Of a stretch of DNA of 64,000 nt, positions 26,329 to 39,113 are shown in pieces. Origin of the DNA: Ralstonia pickettii DTP0602 (lineage in GTDB: Bacteria > Pseudomonadota > Gammaproteobacteria > Burkholderiales > Burkholderiaceae); contig CP006667.1 in NCBI GenBank assembly GCA_000471925.1, positions 3,038,001-3,102,000 of the forward strand, given 5' to 3'. Below the pieces are notes generated by a model. The model was not told the origin of the DNA. It was given only the letters and a program-made list of their open reading frames with translations, and made no database searches. Made by a program: the position numbers and the translations under genes. How positions within the stretch are numbered: position 1 is the first letter of the stretch; each line of letters starts with the position of its first letter.

Positions 26329-26919
26329 TTAGGCTTGGTTGGCGTCGCGCTGGTTTGTCACCAGCGATCGCAGCATCGATAGCGGAATGGGCTTGGAGAA
26401 CACATGGATGCGCTTGGGAAGACCACCAAGATCGGCGATCGCGTGCTTGTCAAGCGACGTCACGACCACAACTTGCGACGTGGCACCTTCTGGCCGTGCG
26501 TCGAGTGTCCGGCACAAACGAAAGCCGTCCATGCCCGGCATGACGAGGTCGAGGATGATCAGGTCGGGACTTGACCTGCCAATCTGGAGTAGCGCATCGT
26601 AGCCATTTCTTGCTTGGAGAATCTCGATTGGGGGCGCCAGGTTCGCTAGGGCGGCGGAGTATATCTCCAGCAGGTGTTCGTCGTCCTCTACCAAAAGGAC
26701 GCGAAACACTCTTTTGTGGTGATCGGTGCTACGCCCGCTCGACTGATCCCGTTGGTCCGCCACCAGGCGGTCCACCACCTCGGCCGGTATGCGTCGATGA
26801 CCACCGTCTGTTTTCCATGCCGGGAGGCGTCCGTTTGCAACCCAGAGTTGGATCGTGCGTAGCGAAACGCCAAGCTTCTCAGCAGTGGACTTGGTGGAGT
26901 AGTAGCGCGGATCGGTCAT
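26329..26919 (-). CDS. Response regulator with N-terminal MerR/excisionase-type HTH and C-terminal receiver
   Basis: A 196-residue regulator with reversed domain order. Residues 5-55 are a winged helix-turn-helix of the MerR/excisionase type (YYSTKSTAEKLGVSLRTIQLW, then GGHRRIP). After a linker of about 15 residues the receiver domain runs from 71 to 190, with the acidic pocket at 78-80 (EDD), phosphoacceptor Asp124 (LIILDLVMPG), Thr154 and Lys176 (SKP). Most response regulators have the receiver first. The gene lies between the two kinases and is 300 bases from the divergent one. It is likely phosphorylated by the intact kinase at 27227-28585. Confidence 0.88.
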   Translation of the reverse strand: MTDPRYYSTKSTAEKLGVSLRTIQLWVANGRLPAWKTDGGHRRIPAEVVDRLVADQRDQSSGRSTDHHKRVFRVLLVEDDEHLLEIYSAALANLAPPIEILQARNGYDALLQIGRSSPDLIILDLVMPGMDGFRLCRTLDARPEGATSQVVVVTSLDKHAIADLGGLPKRIHVFSKPIPLSMLRSLVTNQRDANQA

Positions 26920-27226
26920 CTGGCTTGTGTCATGTGACGCAACCGTGGTGCGAGGAGTTGCGCTTGAATCCCATTATTCTATAGGAAGACGAGAAAACAC
27001 AACTTCTTGCCAAGAATAAACGCAAATATGATAGTCCCTCGACAACCTGGCGATCGGTGTCAGGTTTTCTTCGGTGCACCCTACGTGGATAGCCTGGGCG
27101 ACTGGCACGGTAAAGGCAAATCTGTGTGGAAACAGAACCTGGCAAATGAAGTGCTGTTGATATCTGTGCCGAAGCACCACCCTGCGAATCGCTCGACGGT
27201 CTTGCTGCTTTGCTTCTTCGGTGCCT

Positions 27227-28585
27227 ATGAAATTGCGCTTTTACCGGCCGGCTGCGACAGCAGCGGCAGGTTCCAGGAGCCGGCGGTTTTGGCCGGCGAT
27301 CGCTCTATTCACTTGCCTCTGGGGCGCAGTTGCGTTGTGGCGCATTCTTGCAACCGTAGGTGACGGTGCTCGCGAATCCCTTTCCAATATCAGTCAGCGC
27401 TCGTTGACGATCATCGTGCTTTTCGGACTGATTTCCTTCCTCCTGATCGTGCGCTTGCACCTTACACAGGCTCGGACAATGTATGAACTCGCGGCTCTGG
27501 CCGAGCGGGAGGCGGTCATCAGCGACGGTCTGAGGAAAAAGAAGGAGCGGCTGCGCACGTTATTCCAAGCGATGCCCGACGGTGTCGCCGCACTTCGGCA
27601 CGACGGGGTCGTTGATGAAGCCAACGATGCTTTGTGTGACATGCTTGGCGTATCGCTGAGCCAACTGCGCGGCGCCACACATCGCGCATTCGTCCAGTTG
27701 CTCTATCGCGGGCGACAGCCTTCGCGGCATGGCTGCAGCGCAGCCGAACTGCTCGCTGAGCTGGACCGCACCAGCGCCGCGACGGATTTTGCAGCGCTGA
27801 TCGAGTTCGACGTGCCCGACTCGCCAGCCTACGAGGTTCGCCTGGTTCATGCAGCCGACGGAAATGGCACGGTGCTGGTGCTAAGAGACATGACCGATCG
27901 CATCCGGCACGAACGGATGAAATCCCATTTCGTGTCGACAGTCGCGCACGAACTCAAGTCACCCATGGCGAGCGTTGCGGGCTACGCCGAGTTGCTGGCG
28001 GAAAACACGGTCCCGCAGGAAAAGCGGCCACGCATCTACCAAGCGCTGCGCTGCCGCGCAGCGCAGATCAACGCAATACTCTCCGACCTGCTTGACCTGG
28101 CACGTATCGAAGCGCGTAGCACGGGACAAGCCGAGATGCAGGAAGTCGACATGATCTCGCTCGCCCGTAGTGTGGTCGCCAACGCGTTCTCGGAAGAGCG
28201 GCGGATACGCATAGTGGCAGCGCGTGAGCCGGTCATCGCTATGGGCGATCGGCAACAGCTTGAACGCGCCATCCGCAATCTGATCGACAACGCCCTCAAG
28301 TATTCAGCACCGCAAAGCGCAGTCGAAGTCGTGATCGCCGCCGCTGACGCCGGCGACAAGGTCTCGATTTGCATCCTTGACGAGGGTATCGGCATGACGC
28401 AGGAAGAAGCACACATGGCGTTCAACTGTTTTTACCGAGCCGGCCGGCCTGGCGGGCCGAGTGGCACGGGTCTTGGGCTGACCATCGTGCGGCAGATCGT
28501 ACTGCAGCACTGCGGCGAAATTGTGCTGGATACTGAGGCCGGGCGCGGTACGTCCGTCACCCTTTACCTACCAGCGGCAGCGTGA
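27227..28585 (+). CDS. Histidine kinase with intact HisKA (paralogue of 24047-26098)
   Basis: A 452-residue sensor kinase from ATG 27227 (a GTG six bases earlier is an alternative). Two membrane helices (about 24-44 and 63-81) enclose only a short periplasmic loop, so the large Cache sensor of its paralogue is missing. A PAS-like region (about 110-225) follows, then HisKA with phosphoacceptor His241 (STVAHELKSP), N box (DNALKYS), G1 (DEGIGM) and G2 (GTGLGLTI). From the PAS region to the end it aligns with the other kinase without large gaps. Its stop overlaps the start of the EAL gene (GTGA), so the two are made together. Confidence 0.9.
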   Translation: MKLRFYRPAATAAAGSRSRRFWPAIALFTCLWGAVALWRILATVGDGARESLSNISQRSLTIIVLFGLISFLLIVRLHLTQARTMYELAALAEREAVISDGLRKKKERLRTLFQAMPDGVAALRHDGVVDEANDALCDMLGVSLSQLRGATHRAFVQLLYRGRQPSRHGCSAAELLAELDRTSAATDFAALIEFDVPDSPAYEVRLVHAADGNGTVLVLRDMTDRIRHERMKSHFVSTVAHELKSPMASVAGYAELLAENTVPQEKRPRIYQALRCRAAQINAILSDLLDLARIEARSTGQAEMQEVDMISLARSVVANAFSEERRIRIVAAREPVIAMGDRQQLERAIRNLIDNALKYSAPQSAVEVVIAAADAGDKVSICILDEGIGMTQEEAHMAFNCFYRAGRPGGPSGTGLGLTIVRQIVLQHCGEIVLDTEAGRGTSVTLYLPAAA

Positions 28586-29505
28586 GAAGCGGGCGTGGCG
28601 AAGCATCGGTCTTGGCAAGGATGCTAAGGCGTACCTTAGCTGGCGGGTTCCGAGGCCATGGGGCACGGCTGTTGCGGGCACTGCGCAAGTCTTCTGCGAC
28701 GGATGTGCGCCGGGGCCTGCGAAATGGCGAGTTCATTCCGTACTATCAGCCGGTGATCGACCTTGAATTGGGGGCGTGCCTCGGCGTCGAAGTGCTGACC
28801 CGCTGGCAGCATCCGCGTCGCGGCCTGCTCGAGCCGGGCGCCTTCATCTCCGTTATCGAACAACGACGGATGGCGGTGGCGCTGACGCGAACCCTAATCC
28901 CACAAGTTGTGCGTGACCTGTCGCAACTGGCGCTCCCGCCGACATTCCACGTGGCGTTCAACGTCACCGGCGAGCACTTCGCCGATCGTGCGTTCTGGGC
29001 CGACGACTCGCCTGTGTTCGACCTGCTAAGCGCCAACGTGACACCCCTACTCGAGATTACCGAACGCAATGCGATTGTGCTGAGCGAGCCCCAGCGCAGC
29101 GAAGTCAAGCGTGCAAAGGCGCGGGGGCTGAAGCTGGCAATCGACGACTTCGGCACGGGGTACTGCAGTCTCGCGTATTTCAAGACGTTCGATCTCGATG
29201 TCATCAAGCTTGACCAGAGTTACGTCCAAGCCGGGTCAGGAGATAGAGTCAGTACCAAGGTCATTGACGTGATCGTCGAGTTCGCGAGGGCGTTGGACCT
29301 CACGGTAATAGCCGAGGGCGTGGAAACCGAGGACCAGCGGGCTCGGCTTATTGCCAAGGGAATACGCCTTGCGCAAGGATATCTCTTCGGCCGGCCGATG
29401 GCGCTTTCGTCCTTGCGCCCCTGGCTAGGCGAGCGTGCGCACGGCGTGCCGGTATCAAAAGTCGGATACGGAACCACAAATGACTTTGGGGATTCCGCAC
29501 CCTAA
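28582..29505 (+). CDS. EAL-domain c-di-GMP phosphodiesterase
   Basis: A 307-residue protein that should hydrolyse c-di-GMP to pGpG. It starts with GTG at 28582 overlapping the kinase stop by four bases. The EAL domain spans about 45-285. The signature reads GVEVLTRW (Glu70, EVL in place of EAL, a tolerated change), and the other catalytic motifs are NVTGEH, ITERN, DDFGTGY, KLDQSYV, EGVET and QGYLFGRP, so metal and substrate ligands look complete. No membrane or receiver domain is attached; input should come from the coupled kinase, by protein contact or through the regulator, which is inference. Confidence 0.9.
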   Translation: MRSGRGEASVLARMLRRTLAGGFRGHGARLLRALRKSSATDVRRGLRNGEFIPYYQPVIDLELGACLGVEVLTRWQHPRRGLLEPGAFISVIEQRRMAVALTRTLIPQVVRDLSQLALPPTFHVAFNVTGEHFADRAFWADDSPVFDLLSANVTPLLEITERNAIVLSEPQRSEVKRAKARGLKLAIDDFGTGYCSLAYFKTFDLDVIKLDQSYVQAGSGDRVSTKVIDVIVEFARALDLTVIAEGVETEDQRARLIAKGIRLAQGYLFGRPMALSSLRPWLGERAHGVPVSKVGYGTTNDFGDSAP

Positions 29506-30001
29506 TATGCAAAGGAAGCCTCATGGGCCCTCGACCTGCAACGGCGCAATGGCCAATGAAGCAACATTCAACATCGCGAATTGAATGACCGCTTGCTGGG
29601 TGGAACCGACGCCTGAACGTCCAAACAACGGTGCGTGTGAGTGACGCTTCTTGGCCGACAGCGGTCGTGCGCTATACCGGCGCCGAACCCGGGCTTCTCG
29701 ACCAATCAGCCGTTTCAGCCAGGTGCCGAGAAGGGGCCGATAACGACTATGTCCGTCACCCTGGGGCAGCCGCGCCCACATCAACTGCACGGCAATCCAG
29801 CCAATCTCGGATTTCCAGTCCAGCAAGTGCGCACGTAGTCCAGCCAATTCCCTTTCCCTACACGAAGAGTTAGCGGGGAAAGGCATACAGACCGGATGTA
29901 TGTCCGCTAAGGCAGCCGAGAAGCCGTCTGTGACTAGCACGTCGGCGGACGGAGGCCCCGGCTAACCCCTTCGCGAGCGATTTGGCCGCCCGTCGCGAAC
30001 G
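29506..30001. other. Gene-poor end of the island
   Basis: No convincing gene. The minus strand has an open frame at 29521-29940 (139 codons, Arg-rich) that I do not recognise. The stretch may hold decayed mobile DNA, including GGGGTTAGCCGGGGCC (minus strand, near 29965), which looks like a transposon end but has no partner. Confidence 0.4.
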
Positions 30002-30378
30002 ATTCCAGATTGGGTGAAAGCTATCCCACATTCCAGCGCCAACCAAGCTTACGGCTGAGCATATCCCGCAGCCGAGGCATGCTGGAAATCCAGCCCTTCC
30101 GCACCACCTCAGGCGAGGGAACCATATCCTCGGGATGCAGCGCAAAGTAGCGCTCACTGGCGTGTCCGATGCGTTCAGCTTCAAGGGGAAAGCGAGATTG
30201 GATAACCATCGCGGCGAGGCGAAAAATGTTCGCCTCCCGTTGGTCGCGTGCAACGGTCACCTGTCCGCGTCCGGCTGCAACGCAGCGGAGCAGCATTTCG
30301 TCCTCTACATCCCTTGGGTTTTCCACGGCGAATGCCTTCCTCAAAGCTGGGTGAATGCCATTCCAGATTGGGTGAAAG
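30002..30378. repeat. Direct repeat ATTCCAGATTGGGTGAAAG, two copies
   Basis: The 19-base string occurs at 30002-30020 and again at 30360-30378, 358 bases apart. The copies flank the hypothetical gene at 30021-30398. They could be attachment-site or target-site duplications at the island's right end. Confidence 0.7.
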
Positions 30379-30398
30379 GTGCCAGAGAAGCGCCTCAT
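30021..30398 (-). CDS. Hypothetical protein at the island edge
   Basis: A 125-codon open frame whose composition looks protein-like: charged helices (FAVENPRDVEDEMLLRCVA; REANIFRLAAMVIQSRFPLE) and a basic end. No family recognised, no membrane segment. There is no good ribosome site before the ATG at 30398, and its first 12 codons lie over the direct repeat at 30360-30378, so it may be the tail of a once longer gene. Confidence 0.4.
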   Translation of the reverse strand: MRRFSGTFHPIWNGIHPALRKAFAVENPRDVEDEMLLRCVAAGRGQVTVARDQREANIFRLAAMVIQSRFPLEAERIGHASERYFALHPEDMVPSPEVVRKGWISSMPRLRDMLSRKLGWRWNVG

Positions 30399-30425
30399 AC
30401 GGTACTTATACTGGAACCGGACCTC

Positions 30426-30449
30426 GTCGGTTCGAGTCCGGCGCAGGCC
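30426..30449 (+). other. tRNA 3'-half-like sequence (T-arm plus acceptor strand)
   Basis: GTCGG-TTCGAGT-CCGGC (30426-30442) has the form of a T-arm with the canonical TTCGAGT loop, followed by GCAGGCC that could be an acceptor strand. No D- or anticodon arm precedes it and no CCA follows. Possible relic of an attachment site. Confidence 0.3.
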
Positions 30450-30729
30450 CCTCTAGGGTCGCGCGGGGCAGCTGAGACTTGCATGCTAATGGCAAGACCC
30501 GATCCCAGCCACGCGCCCCCGTGGCGCTGCGGCAACCATTTGAACGCAATGCTGCGGAGTTGCCGGCACATTGGCAGGCGCGCGCAGTTTATGTTGCAAA
30601 CAGTTGCGAATTCGACCTTGACATCTGCTAATCTCAAAACCGAGTCCCGCCAATGGGCGGGGCCAGCAGCAGAATGCCTCAGGAACGGGAAACGGATTCG
30701 GGTCAGTGCGCAGAAGAAAGAAGTCAATC

Positions 30730-32781
30730 ATGCAGCACTCTTTGAAGTACCGGATGGCGTTCGCCACTGCGGGTGTGGTGACGCTGATCATCGTGCTGCG
30801 CGCCCTCTACGCCCAGTACTACGCCTACGACAGCCTGAAAGGGCTGTTGCAGGAGCAGCAGGACACGCTGGTCCGGCTGGTGGCCGAACAACTCGACGAA
30901 AAACTGCAAGGCCGCGCCACAGCACTGCGGCGCTTGGCGCGCCAGCTCTCCCCGATGCTTTCCGCCAGGCCGGCCGACCTGCGCCGCGCTGCCGAAGGTG
31001 TGATCGACATACCAGACACCTTCAACGCCGTCTTCCTGGCCACCCCGGACGGGCAGATGGTGTTCAGCACTGCCGTGCCAGACGGCGTGCGCCTGCGGCT
31101 GGACGACCGCGACTACTTCCGCGATATCCGGCGCGGCCAGCAATTTGCCGTGTCGGACCTACTTCAGGGCAAGCTGACCAACGCGCCCGGCGTGGTCCTC
31201 GCAGTGCCGTTGCATGGGCCGGGCGGAGAACTGCGCGGCGTGGTCGGCGGCGTGCTGAACCTGTCGGCCAACAATTTCCTGCGCGAACTTGCGCACGCCC
31301 GCGCGGGCATCACCGGCAGCTTTTGCCTGGTCTCCGCGGGATCCACGCCCCGTTATGCGATGCACCCCGACCCCGCCCGCGTGCTGACGCCGGCGCTGGC
31401 GGTCGGCGAAGCCTGCGGTGCCGAGCAGCCTGCCTCGTATTCGGAGGTGCTGCGGCCAAGACAGCCGATCGTGGCGCGCTACCTGCTGGCGTCCAACGGC
31501 TGGGAAGTGGTCTCGGTGCTGCCGGCGTCCGAAGCCTATGCGCCGCTGATCGACGTACGCGAGCGCACCTTCATCGTTGCCGCCGTGTCCTTGCTGGTGG
31601 CCGCCGCGCTGATGTGGCTGGTGATGCGCCACCTGCTCGAACCGCTGCAGCGGCTGCACCGGGCCGTGCGCCAGATCGCCACCAACCCGGCCGCACTGGC
31701 GGACCTGCCCACCGGCCGCCCGGACGAGATCGGCGAACTCGCCACCACCTTCGCCGAGGTGGTGGCGCAACTATCCGAGCGCGAAGCCGCGCTGAAGGCG
31801 GCCAAGGATCGCGCCGCCGAGAGCGAGAAGCGCATCGAGGCGATCGCCAACCATGTACCGAATTTCGTTTCGTTCATCGACATGCAGCAGCGCTATGTCT
31901 TTGTCAACCAGGCGTACGCGCAGCACTATGGCCTGCCGGCGCAGCAGATCGTCGGGCTGTCGCTGCGCGAATTGTGGGGCACGCAGGAGTACCTGGCGTG
32001 CCAGCCCTATCTGGAACAGGCTTGCGCTGGCCGCGTCGTGACCTTCACACGCGAAAGCGCCGACGGCAACGAATGCATGGAGGTCACCTACCAGCCAGCC
32101 TGGAACGATGCGCAGGACTCGATGATCGGGTTGCATATGTTCGGGCGCAACGTCACCCACGAGCGCGAAAAGCTGCGCAACCTGGAGGCGCAGACCGTCT
32201 CCGACTACCTCACCGGCCTGCTCAACCGCAAGGGCTTCGACCGCCGCCTGGCCGAATGCATGGGGCGCACGAGCGCCGGCGGGCGGCCGCTGGGGCTGCT
32301 GCTGGTCGACCTGGACGACTTCAAGGCCGTCAATGACAACTACGGCCACCCGGTCGGCGACCGGCTGCTGATGGCCTTCGCGCAACGGCTGCGCGCGTGC
32401 GTGCGCAAGGGCGATGCGGTGGCGCGCATCGGCGGCGACGAGTTTGCGGTGATCGTCGACGGTGTTGCCGACCGGCATGCGCTGGAGGCCGTGGCCAACG
32501 CCATCGTGCAGGCCGCGCGCATGCCGTTCCTGGTCGACGGGCACACGCTCGCGGCCACGGCCAGCGTAGGCTCGGCGCTGCACAGTGCCAGGCATGCGAT
32601 GACCGTCAGCGAGCTGTTCATGCACGCCGACATGGCGCTATACGATGCCAAGCGCCACGGCAAGGCGTGCCATGCGGCGCAGGCCGAAGCGTTGGCCGAG
32701 GTACTGGCCGAAGCGCAAGCGGCCGAGAAGGTGGCCGAGAAGGCGGCCCCCTCCCCCGAGCCATCCGGCCTGACGACTTAG
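30730..32781 (+). CDS. Cache-HAMP-PAS-GGDEF diguanylate cyclase
   Basis: Membrane sensor that should make c-di-GMP from two GTP. From the ATG at 30730 the 683 residues contain a membrane helix at 11-28, a periplasmic dCache-like domain to about 280, a second helix near 285-305, a HAMP segment, a PAS domain (about 375-490, start IEAIANHVPNFVSF) and a GGDEF domain. The active site GGDEF is at 568-572, preceded by the product-inhibition I-site RKGD, so both activity and feedback are expected. The last 40 residues are Ala/Glu/Lys-rich and probably disordered. A start eight codons upstream (30706) is also open. Confidence 0.9.
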   Translation: MQHSLKYRMAFATAGVVTLIIVLRALYAQYYAYDSLKGLLQEQQDTLVRLVAEQLDEKLQGRATALRRLARQLSPMLSARPADLRRAAEGVIDIPDTFNAVFLATPDGQMVFSTAVPDGVRLRLDDRDYFRDIRRGQQFAVSDLLQGKLTNAPGVVLAVPLHGPGGELRGVVGGVLNLSANNFLRELAHARAGITGSFCLVSAGSTPRYAMHPDPARVLTPALAVGEACGAEQPASYSEVLRPRQPIVARYLLASNGWEVVSVLPASEAYAPLIDVRERTFIVAAVSLLVAAALMWLVMRHLLEPLQRLHRAVRQIATNPAALADLPTGRPDEIGELATTFAEVVAQLSEREAALKAAKDRAAESEKRIEAIANHVPNFVSFIDMQQRYVFVNQAYAQHYGLPAQQIVGLSLRELWGTQEYLACQPYLEQACAGRVVTFTRESADGNECMEVTYQPAWNDAQDSMIGLHMFGRNVTHEREKLRNLEAQTVSDYLTGLLNRKGFDRRLAECMGRTSAGGRPLGLLLVDLDDFKAVNDNYGHPVGDRLLMAFAQRLRACVRKGDAVARIGGDEFAVIVDGVADRHALEAVANAIVQAARMPFLVDGHTLAATASVGSALHSARHAMTVSELFMHADMALYDAKRHGKACHAAQAEALAEVLAEAQAAEKVAEKAAPSPEPSGLTT

Positions 32782-32807
32782 GCCAAGGCGCAGGACAGCA
32801 CGAAAGT

Positions 32808-32832
32808 CAACGGGCGCCAGCGGCGCCCGTTG
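32808..32832. terminator. Hairpin terminator between convergent genes
   Basis: CAACGGGCGCC (32808-32818) and GGCGCCCGTTG (32822-32832) form a perfect 11-bp stem with a 3-base loop between the GGDEF gene and glpV, which converge. It lacks a long T run but is very stable. Confidence 0.7.
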
Positions 32833-32880
32833 CAGTCGATCAGGTGCGCGGAGCAGACCCCGAGGCCCGCTCCGGCCAGC

Positions 32881-34620
<1,740 letters not shown>

Positions 34621-34738
34621 CGACGTCTCCTCAAGATTTCCCCTCCCCGGCTATGGTCTGGGTGGCGGCCCCGGGGCAGGGATAAGCCGCAAATTCCCGT
34701 CAATCCTGCAAACAACCTTCCATCAAACCTGGCCGTCC

Positions 34739-35047
34739 TCAGCCCTTGCGCATGATCAGCGCCAGCACCAGCATCGACACCCCGAAGCTGATCCAGACCG
34801 ACGGCTCTTCCCCCAACGACAGCCAAGCAGTGACTTTCTCGCCCAGCCCGACCCACGCGAGGTTGACCCAGGCCGCGCACATCAGGCCGATAAACAAGCG
34901 GTCGCCGCGTGTGGTAGCGATCGGGAGAAAGCCTTTGCGCAGCACCGAAGGCGCGCGTATTTCCCAGATGGTCATGCCGATCAGCATGACCACGATGCAG
35001 CCGAAGAACACCGCTACCGGCGTCGTCCAGACCATCCAGCTCAGCAT
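34739..35047 (-). CDS. glpU: Small integral membrane protein of the glycerol transporter operon (DUF2160)
   Basis: A 102-residue protein from the ATG at 35047 (AGGAGA upstream). Three hydrophobic helices are visible (about 6-24, 40-60 and 78-98), with the motif FLPIATTRGDRLFIGL between the first two. It is the DUF2160 family, always found inside glycerol-type ABC operons. Role unknown: perhaps a stabilising or regulatory membrane subunit. It lies between glpQ and glpV. Confidence 0.85.
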   Translation of the reverse strand: MLSWMVWTTPVAVFFGCIVVMLIGMTIWEIRAPSVLRKGFLPIATTRGDRLFIGLMCAAWVNLAWVGLGEKVTAWLSLGEEPSVWISFGVSMLVLALIMRKG

Positions 35048-35089
35048 TGCGCCGTCTCCTCTTGATGTGACTAGCGTTGATCCATGCAC

Positions 35090-35912
35090 TCACACGCGGC
35101 CCATCGCAAAGCCCTTCGCGATGTAGTGCCGCACGAACCAGATCACGATGCCACCCGGCACGATGGTCAGCACGCCGGCCGCGGCCAGTACGCCCCAGTC
35201 CATGCCCGAGGCCGACACCGTGCGCGTCATGGTGGCCACGATCGGCTTGGCGTTGACCGAGGTCAGCGTGCGTGCCAGCAGCAGCTCGACCCAGCTGAAC
35301 ATGAAGCAGAAGAACGCCGCCACGCCCACGCCGGCCTTGATCAGCGGCAGGAAGATGGTCAGGAAGAAGCGCGGGAACGAGTAGCCGTCCACATAGGCGG
35401 TCTCGTCGATCTCGCGGGGCACGCCCGACATAAAGCCTTCCAGGATCCACACCGCCAGCGGCACGTTGAACACCAGGTGCGCCAGCGCAACGCCCAGGTG
35501 CGTGTCCATCAGCCCGATAGTGCTGTAGAGCTGGAAGAACGGCAGCAGGAACACCGCGGGCGGCGTCATGCGGTTGGTCAGCAGCCAGAAAAAGACATGC
35601 TTGTCGCCGATGAACTGGTAGCGAGAGAAGGCATAGGCCGCCGGCAGCGCCACGGAGATCGAGATCACCGTGTTCATCGCCACGTAGATCATCGAGTTGA
35701 CGTAGCCCGAATACCAGGACGGATCGGTAAAGATGGTCTTGTAGTGCTGCAGCGTGAATTCCGCCGGCCACAGCGACAACGTGGACACGATCTCCTCGTT
35801 GGTCTTGAACGACATGTTCACCATCCAGTAGATCGGCACGAAGGCGAACAGCAGGTAGACCAGCAGGAAACCGGCGCGCCACCAGGTGGCGCGGTTGGCG
35901 GGGGTGCGCATA

Positions 35913-35920
<8 letters not shown>
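35090..35920 (-). CDS. glpQ: Glycerol ABC transporter permease (second)
   Basis: Inner-membrane permease of the MalG-like class, 276 residues with six predicted helices. The cytoplasmic coupling loop (EAA motif) is visible as REIDETAYVDGYSFPRFF with the conserved G. It forms the heterodimeric channel with the product of glpP, whose gene it overlaps by eight bases. The N-terminus MADMRTPANRATWW has no signal peptide, as expected. Confidence 0.92.
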
Positions 35921-36793
<873 letters not shown>

Positions 36794-36797
<4 letters not shown>

Positions 36798-37900
36798 GAC
36801 ACCAGTTCCTCGTTGACGTAGTAGCAGGTATGGCGGTTGAACAGCGACAGCCAGGCGGTGTCGCCCGCGCGCAGGCTGGCGGCTTCAGTGCCGAGCCGCG
36901 CGCGCAATGTGCCGGCCTGGCCGCCGGCCTCGTGTACGGTGCCGGTCAGCAGCCAGTAGGTGCCGATGTCCTGCGCGCGCTCCACGCGCACCGGCACCGC
37001 CTGCGCGTCGCGCTCCGGTGCCAGGTTCAGGTATTCCGGCCGCACGCCGATGCGGAAGCTGCCCGCTGCGCGCAGCGCGGCCTCTACCGAAGGCGTCAGC
37101 GTCGGGGTGTAGCGGCGCCCGGCCAGCTCGACCGCGTCATCGCGCCACTGGCCGGTCAGGAAGTTCATGCCCGGCGAGCCGATGAAATGCCCGACGAAGG
37201 TATGCGCCGGCCGCTCGAACAGCGCATCGGCCGGTCCCACCTGCACCGCCTTGCCGCGCGACATCACCACCACCTGGTCGGCAAAGGTCAGCGCCTCGGT
37301 CTGGTCATGGGTCACGTAGATCAGCGTCAGGCGGAATTCGTGGTGGATCTCCTTGAGCTTGCGCCGCAGCTGCCATTTGAGTTGCGGGTCGATCACGGTC
37401 AGCGGCTCGTCGAACAGGATGGCCGACACGTCGTGCCGCACCAGCCCGCGGCCGAGCGAGATCTTCTGCTTGGCGTCGGCGGCCAGGCCGCTGGCGCGGC
37501 GGTCGAGCGTGGACGACAGGTCCAGCATCTCGGCCACACGCCCTACCCGCTCGCGCACCTGCGCCTCGGCCACGCCGCGGTTGCGCAGCGGGAAGGCCAG
37601 GTTTTCGCCGACGGTCATGGTGTCGTAGATCACGGGGAACTGGAACACCTGGGCGATGTTGCGCGCCTGCGGCGTGGCTGCGGTGACGTCGCGGCCGTCG
37701 AAGGCGATGGTGCCGTGCGAGGGCCGCAGCAGTCCGGAGATGCAGTTCAGCAGCGTGGTCTTGCCGCAGCCCGACGGGCCCAGCAGTGCGTAGGCGCCGC
37801 CGTCTTCGAAAGTAAATTTGAGCGGCAGCAGCGCGTAGTCTTCGTCCGTGCGCGGATCGGGCACGTAGGAATGCGCGAGATCCAGGTCGATGCGTGCCAT
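36794..37900 (-). CDS. glpT: Glycerol ABC transporter ATPase with degenerate signature motif
   Basis: Cytoplasmic ABC ATPase, 368 residues from the ATG at 37900, 1 base after the glpS stop. Walker A GPSGCGKT is at 41-48, the Q-loop near 87, Walker B with catalytic Glu at 160-165 (ILFDEP) and the switch His at 198 (YVTHDQ). The signature LSGGQ is replaced by LAADA (139-143). The C-terminal TOBE region (about 270-360) is MalK-like. Together with GlpS, which keeps LSGGQ but lost its switch His, it should make a heterodimer with one working ATP site. Confidence 0.9.
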
Positions 37901-37901
37901 G

Positions 37902-39038
<1,137 letters not shown>

Positions 39039-39113
39039 CCGGTCTCCATGTTCGATATGCTTTCCACATCACCGCTTTCGCATGACGCATGCGCACAGAT
39101 CTTGGCTTTACGC

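Noticed and set aside
29521..29940. 139-codon minus-strand frame
   Set aside because: No ribosome site, Arg-rich, not recognised; treated as non-coding.
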